A stretch of DNA of 64,000 nucleotides from Thermococcus cleftensis (lineage in GTDB: Archaea; Methanobacteriota_B; Thermococci; Thermococcales; Thermococcaceae). The notes beneath the pieces are model-generated. The model was not told where the DNA came from. It was given only the letters and a program-made list of their open reading frames with translations, and searched no databases. Of the stretch, positions 62,143 to 64,000 are shown one piece after another. The DNA is taken from NCBI RefSeq assembly GCF_000265525.1, contig NC_018015.1:1524322-1588321 (forward strand), in the 5' to 3' direction. How positions within the stretch are numbered: the stretch's first letter is position 1; each line of letters starts with the position of its first letter. Position numbers and translations under genes: made by a program.

Positions 62143-62851
62143 TGTCCCCGTTCCCCACTAATCCCTTCGCGTAAGGGCAGAGTTCTTTTAGCGGACACTC
62201 GCCGCACTTTGGCCTTATGGGGTTGCATATGTTCTTTCCGTGGTCCACCATCGCGTGGTTCACGTAAATCCACTTCTCCCTGGGGATTAGTTCTCTCAGG
62301 TACTCCTCGACCTTCTCAGGAGGAACCCTCGGTGGAGCCAAACCGAGGCGCTTGCTTATCCTGTTCACGTGGGTATCAACTGGGATAGCCTGCTTTCCGA
62401 AGCCGTAAGCTAAAACGATGTTGGCGCACTTCCTTCCTATGCCCGGCAATTTCATGAGCTCATGAATGTCATCGGGCACCTTCCCGCCGTACTCTTCGAG
62501 GATTATCCGCGAGGCCTTAACTATCCACTCACCCTTTGTCTTCCAGAGGCCGACGCCACGCTCCCTCAGAAAGCGCTGCATCTCCTCGACCGGCGTGTTT
62601 GCTATAGTCTCGATGTCGCGGTACCTCTCGAACAGCTCCCCCCAGACGCGGTAGGTAACCTCATCGCGCATGCGCTGGGAGATAATGCAGTGAACCAGCG
62701 TTCGGTAGGGGTCGCCGATGAGGAGCCTCTCCCTCGGGTAGGTTTTCATCAAAACCTCGACGATTCTCCCGGCTCTTTTCCTCTTCTCCTCCCAGGTTTC
62801 ATCGAAGGTGAAGCCCTCAAGGCTTAACGAGCCTGATTTTGTTCCCGTCAT
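62135..62851 (-). CDS. nth: Endonuclease III
   Basis: A 238-residue bifunctional DNA glycosylase/AP lyase for oxidised pyrimidines. The helix-hairpin-helix LPGIGRKCANIV (about 134-145) is followed by the catalytic Asp in PVDTHVNR near 158; the active Lys is Lys139 or the nearby one of the HhH loop. The iron-sulphur cysteines C-X6-C-X2-C-X5-C (C211, C218, C221, C227) are intact. ATG 62851 behind GGTGATAA. It overlaps the neighbouring genes at both ends. Confidence 0.95.
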   Translation of the reverse strand: MTGTKSGSLSLEGFTFDETWEEKRKRAGRIVEVLMKTYPRERLLIGDPYRTLVHCIISQRMRDEVTYRVWGELFERYRDIETIANTPVEEMQRFLRERGVGLWKTKGEWIVKASRIILEEYGGKVPDDIHELMKLPGIGRKCANIVLAYGFGKQAIPVDTHVNRISKRLGLAPPRVPPEKVEEYLRELIPREKWIYVNHAMVDHGKNICNPIRPKCGECPLKELCPYAKGLVGNGDIR

Positions 62852-63248
62852 GGATTATCACCACTGTTCCTTTGGAGACCCTAACTCCGTTAAGTTCTTC
62901 GAACTCGTCGCTATAAATCTTTTGCCCGGTGTGGTTCAGAATTAGAACCTTTCTGCCGAGCACAACGACAAAGCCGCCGTCGAAGGGAACAACTTCCTTC
63001 ACAGCTTCGTCGAACTCGAAGTCCAGAACCTCCACGTCCCCCCGCGAAAGCTCTATCTTCGTCCCCCTGCCAACCTTTAGAGGGCTCGGCTCGGCAAGGA
63101 GAACCTTGAAGGGCAGTGGCTTTCCAAGGAGTTCAACCTCGACCTCTTCTCCAGTCCTTAGCTCCCTTCCCATTAGCTTGTCCTTTAATATCTCCTCGAA
63201 ACCAGGGGGTAGCTCGGCGTCGAAGAGGGGCTTCATGACGACCCTCAT
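62817..63248 (-). CDS. Conserved hypothetical protein
   Basis: A 143-residue protein. The first 65 residues (LRTGEEVEVELLGKPLPFKVLLAEPSPL... shape) resemble the substrate-recognition double-psi or beta-clam parts of CDC48-like N domains, by pattern only; the rest is beta-rich (VVVLGRKVLILNHTGQKI). No family recognised. ATG 63248 behind GGGTGATGG. The nth start lies 34 bases inside its 3' end, so the two are cotranscribed. Confidence 0.6.
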   Translation of the reverse strand: MRVVMKPLFDAELPPGFEEILKDKLMGRELRTGEEVEVELLGKPLPFKVLLAEPSPLKVGRGTKIELSRGDVEVLDFEFDEAVKEVVPFDGGFVVVLGRKVLILNHTGQKIYSDEFEELNGVRVSKGTVVIIHDGNKIRLVKP

Positions 63249-63300
63249 CACCATCACCCCGCGATGGACTTCTGGTGGTAATAACGTTATCGCCCAAAGC

Positions 63301-63331
63301 TTTATAAACCAATGTATCTAGCGATATATCG
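63301..63331 (+). promoter_or_regulatory. padR: Promoter and operator-like palindromes of the padR gene
   Basis: TTTATAAA at 63301-63308 is followed by TATC-TAGC-GATA (63315-63326) and the perfect 10-bp palindrome CGATATATCG (63322-63331), which lie between the TATA box and the start. PadR regulators commonly bind such AT-rich palindromes in their own promoters, so self-repression is likely. Confidence 0.5.
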
Positions 63332-63340
63332 GTGAAAGCA

Positions 63341-63805
63341 ATGGAGAGACCTAACTTCAGGGGATACATGAAGATACTTATCCTTGACCTCCTCCGGGAG
63401 CCGATGCACGGCTACGGGATAATGGCGGAGCTGGAAGGAAGATACGGCATGAAGCTGAGCGCCGGAACTGTGTACCCTATCCTCGCCTCCCTGCGGAGAA
63501 GCGGCCTGATTGAGGTGACCAGCAGGGGTGAGAGGGAGAAAAAGACCTACGTGATCACCGAGAAGGGGCTGGACTACCTCGCGGAGCACGCTGATGATCT
63601 CGCCGAGGCAAAGCGCAGAATGCGCGCCTACAAGGCGTTCCTTGAGCTGGGAGGCGACGAGCTGAGGGCGGCCTTCAAGGAGCTCTTTGAGTCCGTGGAC
63701 GAACTGACGGACGAGCAGAGGGCGAGGATCAGGGAGCTTTTTACCGGCTGCGCTAGGGAGCTGAGGCTGGTTCTTCTTGGAGGTGGAAGTTATGAAGGCG
63801 ATTGA
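63341..63805 (+). CDS. PadR-family transcriptional regulator
   Basis: A 154-residue PadR protein: FRGYMKILILDLLREPMHGYGI, GMKLSAGTVYPILASLRRSGLI (recognition helix) and the wing VTSRGEREKKTYVITEKGLDYL, followed by a dimerising helix. PadR proteins typically repress an adjacent exporter and are released by its substrate. Start ATG 63341 or GTG 63332. The ABC ATPase gene begins 14 bases inside its end, so the regulator and exporter are coupled. Confidence 0.92.
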   Translation: MERPNFRGYMKILILDLLREPMHGYGIMAELEGRYGMKLSAGTVYPILASLRRSGLIEVTSRGEREKKTYVITEKGLDYLAEHADDLAEAKRRMRAYKAFLELGGDELRAAFKELFESVDELTDEQRARIRELFTGCARELRLVLLGGGSYEGD

Positions 63806-64000
63806 GGTTGAAAACCTCGTTAAGAAGTACGGCGACTTTGAGGCCGTCAAGGGTATTTCGTTCGATGTAAAGCAGGGGGAGATATTTGCCTTCCTTGGCC
63901 CGAACGGGGCAGGAAAGACCACAACCGTCCACGTCCTCACGACGTTGCTGAAGCCAACGGCCGGGAAGGCCATAGTCGCCGGCCACGACGTTGTCAGGGA
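63792..64000 (+). CDS. ABC transporter ATP-binding protein, 3' end outside window
   Basis: Only the first 69 residues are visible: MKAIEVENLVKKYGDFEAVKG, then Walker A GPNGAGKTT near residue 38-46, then KPTAGKA typical of the DrrA/CcmA drug-export type ATPases. A membrane permease gene would be expected to follow beyond the window. The ATG has GGAGGTGG upstream and lies in the padR reading frame overlap, suggesting that the PadR regulator controls this exporter. Confidence 0.88.
   Translation, partial: MKAIEVENLVKKYGDFEAVKGISFDVKQGEIFAFLGPNGAGKTTTVHVLTTLLKPTAGKAIVAGHDVVR

Overview
The window comes from a hyperthermophilic euryarchaeon of the order Thermococcales, most likely Thermococcus. 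Three things show this. First, it carries archaeal signature genes: sn-glycerol-1-phosphate dehydrogenase, geranylgeranylglyceryl phosphate synthase, Hef, AMP phosphorylase, ADP-dependent phosphofructokinase and ADP-forming acyl-CoA synthetase. Second, promoters are TATA boxes such as TTTATAAA, and many sit about 25 nt from the start codon, so those mRNAs should be leaderless. Third, other genes have GGTG-type ribosome binding sites and very tight ATGA overlaps. The species cannot be fixed from the sequence. Genes fill almost the whole window. The only gene-free stretches over 300 bases are 16718-17416 and 40101-40593.

Layout. 1-8.9 kb: edge-truncated asparagine synthetase, GPN-loop GTPase plus MinD pair, PIN-ATPase-KH protein, three overlapping small membrane genes, Maf, a PHP phosphoesterase, then a methylmalonyl-CoA module (B12 subunit, MeaB, epimerase). 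8.9-16.7 kb: SMC and ScpA, a hypothetical gene sharing a palindromic TATA box with Hef, and a membrane-anchored hypothetical. 16.7-17.7 kb: palindromic repeats, tRNA-Leu(GAG), tRNA-Lys(CTT). 17.7-29 kb: DEAD-box helicase, transglutaminase-like lipoprotein, a box H/ACA guide RNA, M55 peptidase, GGGPS, orphan antitoxin and DUF123 nuclease, AMP phosphorylase, a second MinD, slipin/NfeD. 29-33 kb: DNA glycosylase, a decayed VapBC pair, an MNT/HEPN pair, two adjacent C/D-type guide RNAs, and a secreted amidase. 33-40 kb: Nob1, 5-oxoprolinase PxpABC, UPF0179, EgsA, DUF63, an inositol-phosphatase-family FBPase, rhomboid. 40-48.8 kb: a third palindromic element beside intron-containing tRNA-Met, XPD-like helicase, M42 peptidase, SfsA, GT2, Toprim protein, XerA. 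48.9-64 kb: ADP-PFK with a sugar-regulator motif, an Asp/Glu racemase-fold enzyme, nitroreductase, full-length ThiI and a minimal ThiI-like protein, a frameshifted PLP enzyme, ACD subunits, MgtE-like transporter with a TIM-barrel gene, a PhoU/TrkA-C pair, a second frameshifted gene, endonuclease III, and a PadR regulator with an edge-truncated ABC ATPase.

How genes work together. Chromosome handling (SMC/ScpA, XerA, Hef, XPD-like helicase, endonuclease III, AlkA-type glycosylase), RNA modification and processing (guide RNAs, ThiI proteins, Nob1, DEAD helicase), and central carbon/energy metabolism (ADP-PFK, FBPase, ACD, AMP phosphorylase) are all represented.

The most notable non-coding signals are three related, roughly 240-300 bp imperfect palindromes centred on a GC-rich hairpin; two of them end directly at tRNA 3' ends. 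Next come a degenerate C/D-like RNA closed by a long GC-rich stem, with a guide that fits a conserved 23S segment, and the H/ACA RNA at 20171-20238. Two genes carry single-base frameshifts, at 54661-54666 and near 61930; these could be real lesions or assembly errors.
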